From an uncultured Clostridia bacterium (lineage in GTDB: Bacteria > Bacillota > Clostridia > Oscillospirales > Oscillospiraceae), in the NCBI GenBank assembly GCA_947173485.1, contig CAMWFH010000003.1:1-64000 (forward strand): a stretch of DNA of 64,000 nucleotides, read 5' to 3'. Position numbers and translations under genes: made by a program. Under the pieces are notes generated by a model that made no database searches, was not told the DNA's origin, and saw nothing but the letters and a program-made list of their open reading frames with translations. Positions within the stretch are counted from its first letter, which is position 1, and each line of letters starts with the position of its first letter. Positions 9,071-16,172 of the stretch are shown here, piece by piece.

Positions 9071-9658
9071 ATGAAGCGTACCCAAAACAACATCTTTTCC
9101 ACCCACAATTTGGTCATGATGGCGGCCCTGGCCGCTATGCAGATCATCCTGGCCCGCTTTTTCGGCATCCAGGTCAGCGACACCCTGCGCATCAGCTTCG
9201 AGAGCATCCCCGTGATCCTGGCCGGATTGTGGCTGGGGCCGGTCCCAGGTATGCTGGTGGGCCTGGTGGCCGACACTCTGGGCACCCTGATGCAGGGCCT
9301 GGTCTGGTTCCCGCCCCTGGCCCTCAACCCGGTCATGGAGGGCCTGGTGGCCGGTCTTTCGGCGAAGTACTTCATCCGGGACGGCCTGACCACCGGCCAG
9401 AACGACTGGAAGGTGGCCCTCACCGCCCTGACCACCGGCCTCCTCAACGCCTTCGTCGTGGGCCTGGTGGGCTCCACCCTCTACAGTATCATCATCAAAG
9501 GCAATACCACAGCCTTCTCCGCCCTCCTCTGGACCAACCTCCTCACCCGCCTGACCACTAAGCCCTGGACCATCGCGGCCAACGTGGCGATCGTGGTGAT
9601 GGTGAACCGGGCCGTCTACCGGAGCGTGGTGGCGAAGATCGTCCGCCGGACGGCGTGA
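9071..9658 (+). CDS. folT: Folate ECF-transporter S component
   Basis: A 195-residue integral membrane protein with about six hydrophobic segments, the substrate-specific subunit of an energy-coupling-factor transporter. The N-terminal helix with AALAAMQIILARFF and the segment ISFESIPVILAGLWLGP match FolT-type S components. It would bind folate outside the cell and dock on the shared EcfAA'T module, which is not in this window. The start at ATG 9071 follows TAAGGAGGA (9054-9062). The THF riboswitch and terminator upstream fix the substrate class with good confidence. folC follows 64 bases later, so transport and polyglutamylation of folate are probably co-regulated. Confidence 0.9.
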   Translation: MKRTQNNIFSTHNLVMMAALAAMQIILARFFGIQVSDTLRISFESIPVILAGLWLGPVPGMLVGLVADTLGTLMQGLVWFPPLALNPVMEGLVAGLSAKYFIRDGLTTGQNDWKVALTALTTGLLNAFVVGLVGSTLYSIIIKGNTTAFSALLWTNLLTRLTTKPWTIAANVAIVVMVNRAVYRSVVAKIVRRTA

Positions 9659-9722
9659 CGGGCTGTGTTCGATAAAAACGCGCGGTAGGACCGCGACCAT
9701 GAAAAGAAACTAGGTGTGACAC

Positions 9723-10991
9723 ATGATGACCTATGAAGAAGCCTTGACATATATCCACTCCGTCTCCTGGACCGGCAGCCGCCTGGGACTGGAGCGGACC
9801 TATGAGCTGCTGGGGAAGCTGGGCAGTCCCGAGAAGTCCCTCCAGTTCGTCCACATCGCCGGCACCAACGGCAAGGGCTCCACCGCCGCCATGCTGGCGG
9901 CCATCCTGGAGAAGGCGGGATACCGGACCGGGCTGTACACCTCCCCCTATATCGACCGGTTCAACGAGCGGATCTCCTTCAACGGCGAGCCCATCGGGGA
10001 CGGGGAGCTGGCGGAGCTGACGGAGCTGATCCGTCCTCTGGCCGACGGCATGGCGGACCCGCCCACGGAGTTCGAGCTGATCACCGCCCTGGCCATGGTC
10101 TACTTCCAGCGGAAGGCCTGCGACATCGTGGTGCTGGAGACGGGCATGGGCGGCGCACTGGATTCCACCAACGTCATCGATACGCCCGCGGCGGCGGTCA
10201 TCACCGCCATGGGCTTAGACCACGTCCGAGAGCTGGGGCCCACCATGGCGGACATCGCCCGGGCCAAGGCCGGCATCATCAAGTCCGGCGGTGACGTGGT
10301 GAGCTACGGCGGCAACGCCGAGGCCGACGCCGTCTTTGCCCAGACCTGCCGGGAGCGGGGGGCAGTCCTCCACCAGCCGGACTTTTCCGCCATCGTCCCC
10401 GGCCCCTTCGGCCTGGAGGGACAGACCTTCTCCTACAAGGACCATCAGGACCTGCGGATCCCCCTGATCGGCAGCTACCAGCTGCGCAACGCCGCAGTGG
10501 TGCTGGAGACCGTGGCCGTCCTCCAGGGCAGGGGCTGGGCCATCACAGAGGACCACATCCGGGCCGGCCTGGCCTCCACCCGCTGGCCCGCCCGGTTCGA
10601 GGTGTTGCAAAGAGACCCAGTCTTTATCGTGGACGGCGGCCACAACCCCCACGGCATCCAGGCCACCGCTGAGAGCCTTTCCCGGCTGTTCCCCGGCAGG
10701 AAGTTCCACTTCCTGGTGGGGGTCATGGCGGACAAGGACGTGGAGCATATCCTGGGCCTGATCGTCCCCCTGGCGGAGCGGTTCTTCTGCGTCCGGCCCA
10801 ACAACCCCCGGGCCATGGCGGCGGAGGCGCTGGCGGAGCGGATTCGGGCCATGGGCGTCCCGGCGGAGGCCCGCCCCAGCGTGGCCGAGGGCGTCCGGGC
10901 CGTGCTGGAGAGCGCCGGGCAGGACGGCGTGGCCTGCGCCCTGGGCTCCCTGTATATGGCGGGGGACGTGCGCCGCTGCTTCGTTAAGTGA
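9723..10991 (+). CDS. folC: Bifunctional folylpolyglutamate / dihydrofolate synthase
   Basis: Mur-ligase-family enzyme of 422 residues that adds glutamate to reduced folates (and possibly to dihydropteroate), which traps folate in the cell. The ATP-binding P-loop GTNGKGS is at residues 47-53. The family segment ETGMGGALDSTN, with the ligase metal and substrate residues, and the C-terminal VDGGHNPHG motif are present. It lies downstream of folT with no promoter evident in the 64-base gap, so the THF riboswitch probably controls both. A hairpin terminator follows at 11018-11041. Confidence 0.93.
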   Translation: MMTYEEALTYIHSVSWTGSRLGLERTYELLGKLGSPEKSLQFVHIAGTNGKGSTAAMLAAILEKAGYRTGLYTSPYIDRFNERISFNGEPIGDGELAELTELIRPLADGMADPPTEFELITALAMVYFQRKACDIVVLETGMGGALDSTNVIDTPAAAVITAMGLDHVRELGPTMADIARAKAGIIKSGGDVVSYGGNAEADAVFAQTCRERGAVLHQPDFSAIVPGPFGLEGQTFSYKDHQDLRIPLIGSYQLRNAAVVLETVAVLQGRGWAITEDHIRAGLASTRWPARFEVLQRDPVFIVDGGHNPHGIQATAESLSRLFPGRKFHFLVGVMADKDVEHILGLIVPLAERFFCVRPNNPRAMAAEALAERIRAMGVPAEARPSVAEGVRAVLESAGQDGVACALGSLYMAGDVRRCFVK

Positions 10992-11017
10992 TCGTCGATC
11001 TTTCGGCGGCAGCGGCT

Positions 11018-11041
11018 GCGCCCTAGGAGCGAGGGCGTTTT
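11018..11041 (+). terminator. Intrinsic terminator after folC
   Basis: CGCCCT (11019-11024) pairs with AGGGCG (11032-11037), followed by TTTT. Confidence 0.7.
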
Positions 11042-11343
11042 AGACCGGCAAAACCACCAACGGCCCAGGCCCGGAGCGGGTGACACCTGTACATATCGGG
11101 CACAAAAATGATATTTCCGGGCATTTGTGGGTAAGGTGACGAAATTAGCGTTAAAATTTTGTCAAAGCCGCTAATTGCGTTCTGGCCGTGGTTTTGCTAT
11201 AGTGTGTACTGAAAAGCGGGGCTTGTAGAAACCACCCCTTTTCCCGGCGAGCCGGACCCTATCAAAATTCAAAAAACCGTCCGTCCGCCCGGGACCAGAG
11301 CGATCCAACACGGCGGCGGACAAAAGAAAGGAAGTCATGCGCT
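11042..11343 (+). promoter_or_regulatory. fhs promoter, inverted-repeat operator candidate and structured leader
   Basis: This gene-free stretch of about 300 bases holds TTGCGT (11175-11180) and TATAGT (11198-11203), spacer 17. AATTAGCG (11143-11150) and CGCTAATT (11169-11176) form an 8-bp inverted repeat whose right arm touches the -35 box. Downstream of the expected transcript start are two hairpins: GAAAAG-c-GGGG (11211-11221) with CCCCTTTTC (11235-11243), and GTCCGCC (11283-11289) with GGCGGAC (11315-11321). A third weak hairpin, CACAAA/TTTGTG, lies at 11101-11129. I recognise no known riboswitch class here. Confidence 0.6.
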
Positions 11344-13020
11344 ATGAGCACCTTCAAGACTGACATCGAGATCGCCCAGGAGACCCAGATGCTCCACATC
11401 TCCGAGATCGCCAAGACCGCGGGAGTGGACCCGAAGTATCTGGAGCAGTACGGCAACTACAAGGCCAAGGTGGACTACAACATCCTCAACGAGACCGAGA
11501 AGCGGGAGGGCAAGCTGGTCCTGGTGACCGCCATCAACCCCACCCCCGCCGGCGAGGGCAAGACCACCACCACCGTCGGTCTGGCCGACGGCATGAAGAA
11601 GCTGGGCAAGAACGTCCTGGTGGCTCTGCGTGAGCCCTCCCTGGGCCCCGTGTTCGGCGTCAAGGGCGGCGCGGCCGGTGGCGGCTATGCCCAGGTGGTC
11701 CCCATGGAGGACATCAACCTCCACTTCACCGGCGACTTCCATGCCATCGGCGCGGCCAACAACCTGCTGGCCGCCATGCTGGACAACCACATCTACCAGG
11801 GCAACAAGCTGAACATCGACCCCCGCCGGATCACCTGGCGCCGCTGCGTGGACATGAACGACCGGCAGCTCCGCTTCGTCACCGACGGCCTGGGCGGCCG
11901 GGTCAACGGTGTGCCCCGTGAGGACGGGTACGACATCACCGTGGCCAGCGAGATCATGGCCGTGCTGTGCCTGGCCAGCGACATCACCGACCTGAAGTCC
12001 CGCCTGGCCCGTCTGGTGGTGGGCTACACCTATGACGAGAAGCCCGTCACCGCCGGCGATCTGAACGCTGCCGGCGCTATGGCCGCCCTGCTGAAGGACG
12101 CCCTGAAGCCCAACCTGGTCCAGACCCTGGAGCACACCCCCGCCTTCGTCCACGGCGGCCCCTTCGCCAACATCGCCCACGGCTGCAACAGCGTCACCGC
12201 CACCAAGATCGCTATGCGCCTGAGCGACTACACCATCACCGAGGCTGGCTTCGGCGCGGACCTGGGCGCTGAGAAGTTCCTGGACATCAAGTGCCGCATG
12301 GCGGGCCTGAAGCCCTCTGCCGTGGTCATCGTGGCCACCATCCGGGCCCTGAAGTACAACGGCGGCGTGGCCAAGGCCGACCTGGGCCAGGAGAACCTGG
12401 AGGCCCTGGAGAAGGGTATGCCCAACCTGCTCAAGCACGTCTCCAACATCACCAACGTCTACAAGCTCCCCTGCGTGGTGGCCATCAACCGCTTCCCCCT
12501 GGACACCGAGGCCGAGCTGAAGCTCGTCGAGGACAAGTGCCGTGAGCTGGGCGTGAACGTGGCCCTCAGCGAGGTCTGGGCCAAGGGCGGCGAGGGCGGC
12601 ATCGCTCTGGCCGAGGAGGTCATCCGCCTCTGCGAGCAGCCCAACGACTTCACCTTCGCCTATGAGCTGGACGCCACCATCGAGGAGAAGATCGAGGCCA
12701 TCGTCACCAAGATCTACGGCGGCAAGGACGTGGCCTTCACCCCCAACGCCCAGAAGCAGATCCAGCAGCTGACCGCCCTGGGCTACGACAAGATGCCCAT
12801 CTGCATGGCCAAGACCCAGTACAGCCTCACCGACGATCCCACCAAGCTGGGCGCTCCCAAGGACTTCACCGTCACCGTGCGCAACGTCAAGGTGTCCGCC
12901 GGCGCCGGCTTCCTGGTGGCCCTCACCGGCGAGATCATGACCATGCCCGGCCTGCCCAAGGTGCCCGCCGCCGAGCGCATCGACGTGGACGCCACCGGCA
13001 AGATCTCCGGCCTGTTCTAA
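11344..13020 (+). CDS. fhs: Formate--tetrahydrofolate ligase
   Basis: ATP-dependent synthesis of 10-formyl-THF from formate and THF, the entry of formate into the one-carbon pool and a step of the Wood-Ljungdahl methyl branch. The 558-residue length matches the family. The nucleotide loop [12 protein letters not shown] starts at residue 66, and long conserved segments such as [22 protein letters not shown] (split by the reader if compared) are intact. ATG 11344 follows AAAGGAAG. fchA and folD, encoded 1.6 kb downstream, convert its product onward to methylene-THF. No acetogenesis carbonyl-branch genes are in the window, so autotrophic use cannot be inferred. Confidence 0.98.
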   Translation: MSTFKTDIEIAQETQMLHISEIAKTAGVDPKYLEQYGNYKAKVDYNILNETEKREGKLVLVTAINPTPAGEGKTTTTVGLADGMKKLGKNVLVALREPSLGPVFGVKGGAAGGGYAQVVPMEDINLHFTGDFHAIGAANNLLAAMLDNHIYQGNKLNIDPRRITWRRCVDMNDRQLRFVTDGLGGRVNGVPREDGYDITVASEIMAVLCLASDITDLKSRLARLVVGYTYDEKPVTAGDLNAAGAMAALLKDALKPNLVQTLEHTPAFVHGGPFANIAHGCNSVTATKIAMRLSDYTITEAGFGADLGAEKFLDIKCRMAGLKPSAVVIVATIRALKYNGGVAKADLGQENLEALEKGMPNLLKHVSNITNVYKLPCVVAINRFPLDTEAELKLVEDKCRELGVNVALSEVWAKGGEGGIALAEEVIRLCEQPNDFTFAYELDATIEEKIEAIVTKIYGGKDVAFTPNAQKQIQQLTALGYDKMPICMAKTQYSLTDDPTKLGAPKDFTVTVRNVKVSAGAGFLVALTGEIMTMPGLPKVPAAERIDVDATGKISGLF

Positions 13021-13028
13021 GAGACGGC

Positions 13029-13163
13029 GTGAGAGCCATAGAAGAGAGCCGGATCCGTACCGGGCTCGCCGCATATGGACTGACCGCCGAAGAGATCGAC
13101 AAATTCCTCCTCTATATGAAGAACGGAGGAGAACCACCCATTTTTATAAAAGAAAAGAAATAG
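13029..13163 (+). CDS. Possible 44-residue small protein downstream of fhs
   Basis: A GTG-initiated frame of 44 codons, 8 bases after fhs, encodes a peptide with a well-formed helical centre (GLTAEEIDKFLLYMKNGGEP) and a Lys-rich end. The codon use looks protein-like and the frame ends just before the fhs terminator at 13179-13205. There is no convincing ribosome binding site (only GAGACGG), so translation may be coupled to fhs, or the frame may be fortuitous. I do not recognise a family. Confidence 0.4.
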   Translation: MRAIEESRIRTGLAAYGLTAEEIDKFLLYMKNGGEPPIFIKEKK

Positions 13164-13178
13164 CGAAACCCGGAGAGA

Positions 13179-13217
13179 GGTCCGGCGGCAGTCCGCCGCC
13201 GGACCCTTCCCTTTTGG
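13179..13217. terminator. Shared terminator between fhs and the convergent small gene
   Basis: A perfect 11-bp stem, GGTCCGGCGGC (13179-13189) with GCCGCCGGACC (13195-13205), then CTTCCCTTTT. It is positioned to end fhs and, from the other side, the minus-strand gene that stops at 13223. Confidence 0.75.
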
Positions 13218-13222
13218 AGCCG

Positions 13223-13462
13223 TCAGAGCAGCTCCAGCATCAGCAGCGTCCCCAGGCGGAACCCCTCCCGGAAGGCGTTCTGCTCCTCCGCATAGCTGAT
13301 GTCGCAGGTCCGCGCCTGCTGCTGCTCCACCGCTTCTTCCCCCAGGAGGCCCTTCACCTTCTCCCAGAATGTGGTGTCCTGCTCCAGTACCTCCTTGGAG
13401 ACGCCCCCTGCCGGGTGTTCAACGCTGTAGCGCCCATCGTAGATATCGTCTAAGATGCTCAT
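13223..13462 (-). CDS. Small acidic protein, DUF6809-like
   Basis: A 79-residue cytoplasmic protein. It starts with MSILDDIYDGRY and ends with an EGFRLGTLLMLELL helix. This layout (short N-terminal 'LDDLYYG' box, central Glu-rich helix, C-terminal 'F..GF.LG..MM.E.L' helix) resembles the DUF6809 family of Firmicutes, which has no known function. It has its own consensus promoter (13541-13513) and is divergent from an XRE regulator. A palindrome covers its expected transcription start, so repression by that regulator is plausible. Confidence 0.7.
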   Translation of the reverse strand: MSILDDIYDGRYSVEHPAGGVSKEVLEQDTTFWEKVKGLLGEEAVEQQQARTCDISYAEEQNAFREGFRLGTLLMLELL

Positions 13463-13499
13463 TTTCTGTACCGCCTTTCTGATTGTCGTAATTCGCTAC

Positions 13500-13511
13500 A
13501 CCCTGTAGGGT
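13500..13511. promoter_or_regulatory. Candidate operator palindrome between divergent small gene and XRE gene
   Basis: ACCCTGTAGGGT is a 5-bp inverted repeat with a 2-base centre. It covers the expected transcription start of the minus-strand gene, a typical repressor position. Confidence 0.5.
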
Positions 13512-13512
13512 C

Positions 13513-13541
13513 ATTATAGTCTAGTTTCACGACGCTGTCAA
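13513..13541 (-). promoter_or_regulatory. Consensus promoter for the minus-strand DUF6809-like gene
   Basis: On the minus strand, perfect TTGACA (13541-13536) and perfect TATAAT (13518-13513) with a 17-base spacer. The box overlaps the ribosome binding site region of the XRE gene (AAGGGAG, 13540-13546). On the plus strand a weaker TATAGT (13515-13520), preceded by TTCGCT, could serve the XRE gene. Confidence 0.85.
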
Positions 13542-13551
13542 GGGAGTTTTT

Positions 13552-13818
13552 ATGTTTTCAAAAGAATTATTTGGGAAAAGGGTTCTCGAAATCCGCAAGC
13601 GCTGTCATGAAACGCAGGGAGATCTAGGCGGTGCAATCGGTATGAGCCGTAATAATGTCAGCGAGATGGAGAGCGGAAAGAAAACCACGGTCTCCGAGAA
13701 GATCGCACGAATCTGCCGCCACTATCACATCTCCGCCGACTATCTGTTGGGACTGTCTGACGACCCCAGGGGCGGCTGTGAGCGGTGGACGGGCGATGGG
13801 GAGGAGGAGACGGGATGA
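13552..13818 (+). CDS. XRE-family transcriptional regulator heading the one-carbon operon
   Basis: An 88-residue protein with a single Cro/CI-type helix-turn-helix: scaffold helix FGKRVLEIRK, turn region TQGDLGGAIGMSRNNVSEME, and the common end motif HISADYLLGLSDDP. It is a DNA-binding repressor candidate with no separate ligand domain. The RBS AAGGGAG precedes ATG 13552. Its stop overlaps the next start as ATGA (13815-13818). The six following genes are spaced by at most 16 bases, so it seems to be the first gene of an operon that contains fchA, folD and 5-formyl-THF cyclo-ligase. Its first 100 bases are AT-richer than the surroundings. Confidence 0.85.
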   Translation: MFSKELFGKRVLEIRKRCHETQGDLGGAIGMSRNNVSEMESGKKTTVSEKIARICRHYHISADYLLGLSDDPRGGCERWTGDGEEETG

Positions 13819-14141
13819 TCCGGTTCCTGGCCTTCATCCCGGCGGAGAACCCAGCCAAGCGGGGGCAGTCCCTCAACGTCCTGCTGGTGACGGAGAACAC
13901 GGGGGACGAGGACCTGACCCGGACCGTCCGGTTCTACGGCAGTCTGGGCGGCGAGTGGCGGGAGATCCTGGCCGAGGAGCGCTCTTTCCCGGCCCACAGC
14001 CACCCCCATCTCTACTTCAACATCCCGGCGAAGCACCTGTCCCAGGATTTCTGGGGCGAGGACCTGGACGAGATCGCCCTGGCAGCGGGGGAGGCCCCGC
14101 CGGGCCCCAAGGACCGGGGGACCCTGGTGTTCATCATCTGA
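13815..14141 (+). CDS. Unrecognised 108-residue protein in the XRE-folate operon
   Basis: I do not recognise this protein. It is 108 residues long, with no signal peptide or membrane segment. The pattern of short hydrophobic stretches (SLNVLLVTENTGDEDLTRTV, then a FYGSLGGEW turn, ending in DRGTLVFII) suggests a small beta-sandwich. GAGGAGGAGA at 13801-13810 is a strong ribosome binding site for ATG 13815, and the start overlaps the XRE stop. It is followed 12 bases later by a membrane-anchored unknown. Confidence 0.7.
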   Translation: MIRFLAFIPAENPAKRGQSLNVLLVTENTGDEDLTRTVRFYGSLGGEWREILAEERSFPAHSHPHLYFNIPAKHLSQDFWGEDLDEIALAAGEAPPGPKDRGTLVFII

Positions 14142-14153
14142 AAGGCGGCTGTC

Positions 14154-14648
14154 ATGAAAAAGCTGCACAAGCGGCTGATCGCCGCGGTGATCGTCCTCCT
14201 GGCGGCGGATCTATACTATATCTACATCTGGCGCCTCCCATGCCCCGTGGAGGTGTTCCTGCAAAAGACGGCCCCGCGGGTCAGTGTCATCGAAGTGCGC
14301 AGCTACAACGAGAGCGTAGAGCTGGACGCGGAGCAGAGAGCGGCCCTACTGGCCCTTTTGCAGAGGACGGAGATCCGGCGCTACGCCTTCTGGGAGCCCT
14401 GGGACAGCAACACACGTCTTACCCTTCCCGGCTATGCCGATATCTACTTTTACCCAGATCACGTCCATCCAGACTATGCGGACCCCTTGCCATACCGTAT
14501 CCGCATCCCCTTCCACAGCGCGTTCCTCTTTGGGGGCGAGATCTATTTTGGGAACATGCCCCGTTACTGCCTTCCCCAAGACACCGCTCTCTTCGAGCAG
14601 ATCTTGGCGATCGCCCATTTAGAGATACCGGAAGAATCAAACGAATAA
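14154..14648 (+). CDS. Membrane-anchored unknown protein, paralogue of 41077-41526
   Basis: A 164-residue protein with one N-terminal hydrophobic segment (about residues 8-25, LIAAVIVLLAADLYYIYIW) after a Lys-rich start, so it is anchored with the rest probably outside. The exterior part shares a layout with the protein at 41077-41526: a helix ending in ALLALLQRTEIRRYAFWEPW here against AFTELLSSISVRRYGFWQES there, then a strand with F-x-D/YFYP, and a final Y/F-x-I-L helix. The function is unknown. It lies 12 bases after the previous gene and 11 bases before fchA, with the fchA ribosome binding site overlapping its stop. Confidence 0.75.
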   Translation: MKKLHKRLIAAVIVLLAADLYYIYIWRLPCPVEVFLQKTAPRVSVIEVRSYNESVELDAEQRAALLALLQRTEIRRYAFWEPWDSNTRLTLPGYADIYFYPDHVHPDYADPLPYRIRIPFHSAFLFGGEIYFGNMPRYCLPQDTALFEQILAIAHLEIPEESNE

Positions 14649-14659
14649 GGAGAAAAAAT

Positions 14660-15280
14660 ATGGATATCACCCAAAATCCCTGCCGTGAATTTGTCACAGT
14701 CCTGGCCTCCAGCGCCCCCACTCCCGGCGGCGGCGGCGCAGCCGCCCTGGTGGGCGCCATCGGCACCGCCCTGGGCAACATGGTGGGGTCCCTCACCGCG
14801 GGCAAGAAGAAGTACGCCGATGTGGAGGCGGAGATCGTAGCCCTCAAGGCCAAGTGCGATGCCCTCCAGACCGAGCTCTTGGACCAGGTCCCCGCCGATG
14901 CCAAGGGCTTCGAGCCCCTGGCCAAGGCCTACGGCATCCCCAAGGACGACCCGGACCGGGATAAGATCCTGGAGGAGGCCACCCTGACCGCCTGCGCCGT
15001 GCCGGTGCGGATCATGGAGCTGTGCTGCGAGTCTTTGGACGCCATCCAGATCTTCGCCGCCAAGGGCAGCCGGCTGGCCGTCTCCGATGCCGGCTGCGGC
15101 GCGGTCTGCGTCAAGGCCGCCCTCCAGGCCGCCAGCCTCAACGTGTTCATCAATACCAAGACCCTGAAGGACCGGGCCGCCGCCGAGGCGCTGAACAAGA
15201 AGTGCCTCGATATGCTGGACAAGTACGGCAAGCTGGCCGACGAGATCTTTGAGACCGTCAAAGCAGGATTTTTTAAGTAA
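14660..15280 (+). CDS. fchA: Methenyltetrahydrofolate cyclohydrolase / formiminotetrahydrofolate cyclodeaminase family
   Basis: A 206-residue cyclodeaminase/cyclohydrolase-domain protein. The N-terminal signature SSAPTPGGGGAAALVGAIGT and the later SDAGCGAVCVKAALQAASLNV are diagnostic of the FTCD-C/FchA fold. In Clostridia and acetogens the stand-alone protein interconverts 10-formyl- and 5,10-methenyl-THF. Its position between fhs and folD supports that role; conversion of formimino-THF to methenyl-THF is an alternative. ATG 14660 follows AAGGAGA (14647-14653). folD starts 16 bases after its stop. Confidence 0.92.
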   Translation: MDITQNPCREFVTVLASSAPTPGGGGAAALVGAIGTALGNMVGSLTAGKKKYADVEAEIVALKAKCDALQTELLDQVPADAKGFEPLAKAYGIPKDDPDRDKILEEATLTACAVPVRIMELCCESLDAIQIFAAKGSRLAVSDAGCGAVCVKAALQAASLNVFINTKTLKDRAAAEALNKKCLDMLDKYGKLADEIFETVKAGFFK

Positions 15281-15296
15281 GAGAGGGAGAAAAAAC

Positions 15297-16157
15297 ATGG
15301 CTAAGAGACTGTTAGGCAAGGAAGTCAACGAGAAGCTGAACGCCCGCATCATCGCCGACTGCGAGGCGCTGAAGGCCCAGGGCATCCAGCCCACCCTGGC
15401 CATCGTCCGCTGCGGCGAGCGGCCGGACGACCTGAGTTATGAGAAGGGCGCCACCAAGCGGGCGGAGCTTCTGGGCGTGGCGGTGGAGAAGATCGTCCTC
15501 CCCGAGACCGTCACCAAGGAGGAGCTGCTGAAGGTCATCGACGACATCAACGCCAACGACAAGATCCACGGCGTGCTGCTGTTCCGCCCCCTGCCCAAGC
15601 ATCTGAAGGCTGACGAGGACGCCATCTGCAACCATCTGGACCCCCGGAAGGACGTGGACGGCATGACCGACCTCTCCAACGCCGGCGTGTTCATGAACAA
15701 GAAGCTGGGCTTTGCCCCCTGCACCCCCTCCGCCTGCATGGAGATCCTGGACCACTACGGCATCGACTGCACCGGCAAGAAGGCCGTGGTCATCGGCCGG
15801 AGCCTGGTGGTGGGCAAGCCGGCGGGCATCATGCTCATGGCCCGGAACGCCACCGTCACCACCTGCCACACCCGCACCAAGGACGTGCCCGCTGTGGCCC
15901 GGGAGGCGGATATCATCATCTCCTCCGCCGGCGTGCTGGGCAGCCTGACCAAGGACTACGTCCGCCCCGGCCAGATCGTGATCGATGTGTCCATCAACTG
16001 GGACGAGGCCAAGGGCGGCATCGCCGGCGACGCCAAGTTCGATGAGGTGGAGCCCATCGTGGAGGCCATCACCCCGGTGCCCGGCGGCGTGGGCGCCGTC
16101 ACCACCTCCGTGCTCATCGGTCATGTGGTAGAGGCGGCCAAGCGGACCCTGGGCTGA
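15297..16157 (+). CDS. folD: Methylenetetrahydrofolate dehydrogenase / methenyl-THF cyclohydrolase
   Basis: A 286-residue cytosolic enzyme that oxidises 5,10-methylene-THF to methenyl-THF and hydrolyses it to 10-formyl-THF. The substrate-site KGATKRAELLGV segment, the RPLPKHL loop, KDVDGMTDLSNAG, and the NADP-binding VIGRSLVVGKPAG motif followed by TVTTCHTRT are all present. ATG 15297 follows GAGAGGGAGA. The C-terminal VPGGVGAVTTSVL segment is complete. With both fchA and folD in one operon, the cyclohydrolase step may be served by two enzymes. Confidence 0.96.
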   Translation: MAKRLLGKEVNEKLNARIIADCEALKAQGIQPTLAIVRCGERPDDLSYEKGATKRAELLGVAVEKIVLPETVTKEELLKVIDDINANDKIHGVLLFRPLPKHLKADEDAICNHLDPRKDVDGMTDLSNAGVFMNKKLGFAPCTPSACMEILDHYGIDCTGKKAVVIGRSLVVGKPAGIMLMARNATVTTCHTRTKDVPAVAREADIIISSAGVLGSLTKDYVRPGQIVIDVSINWDEAKGGIAGDAKFDEVEPIVEAITPVPGGVGAVTTSVLIGHVVEAAKRTLG

Positions 16158-16172
16158 TCGGGGGCAACGTCT

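Noticed and set aside
11335..13137. 600-codon minus-strand frame opposite fhs
   Set aside because: It is a complementary shadow of a strongly conserved gene; GC-rich codon use keeps the antisense frame open. Similar shadows lie opposite pgk, gpmI, pnp, ftsH, gdpP and the FecR genes.
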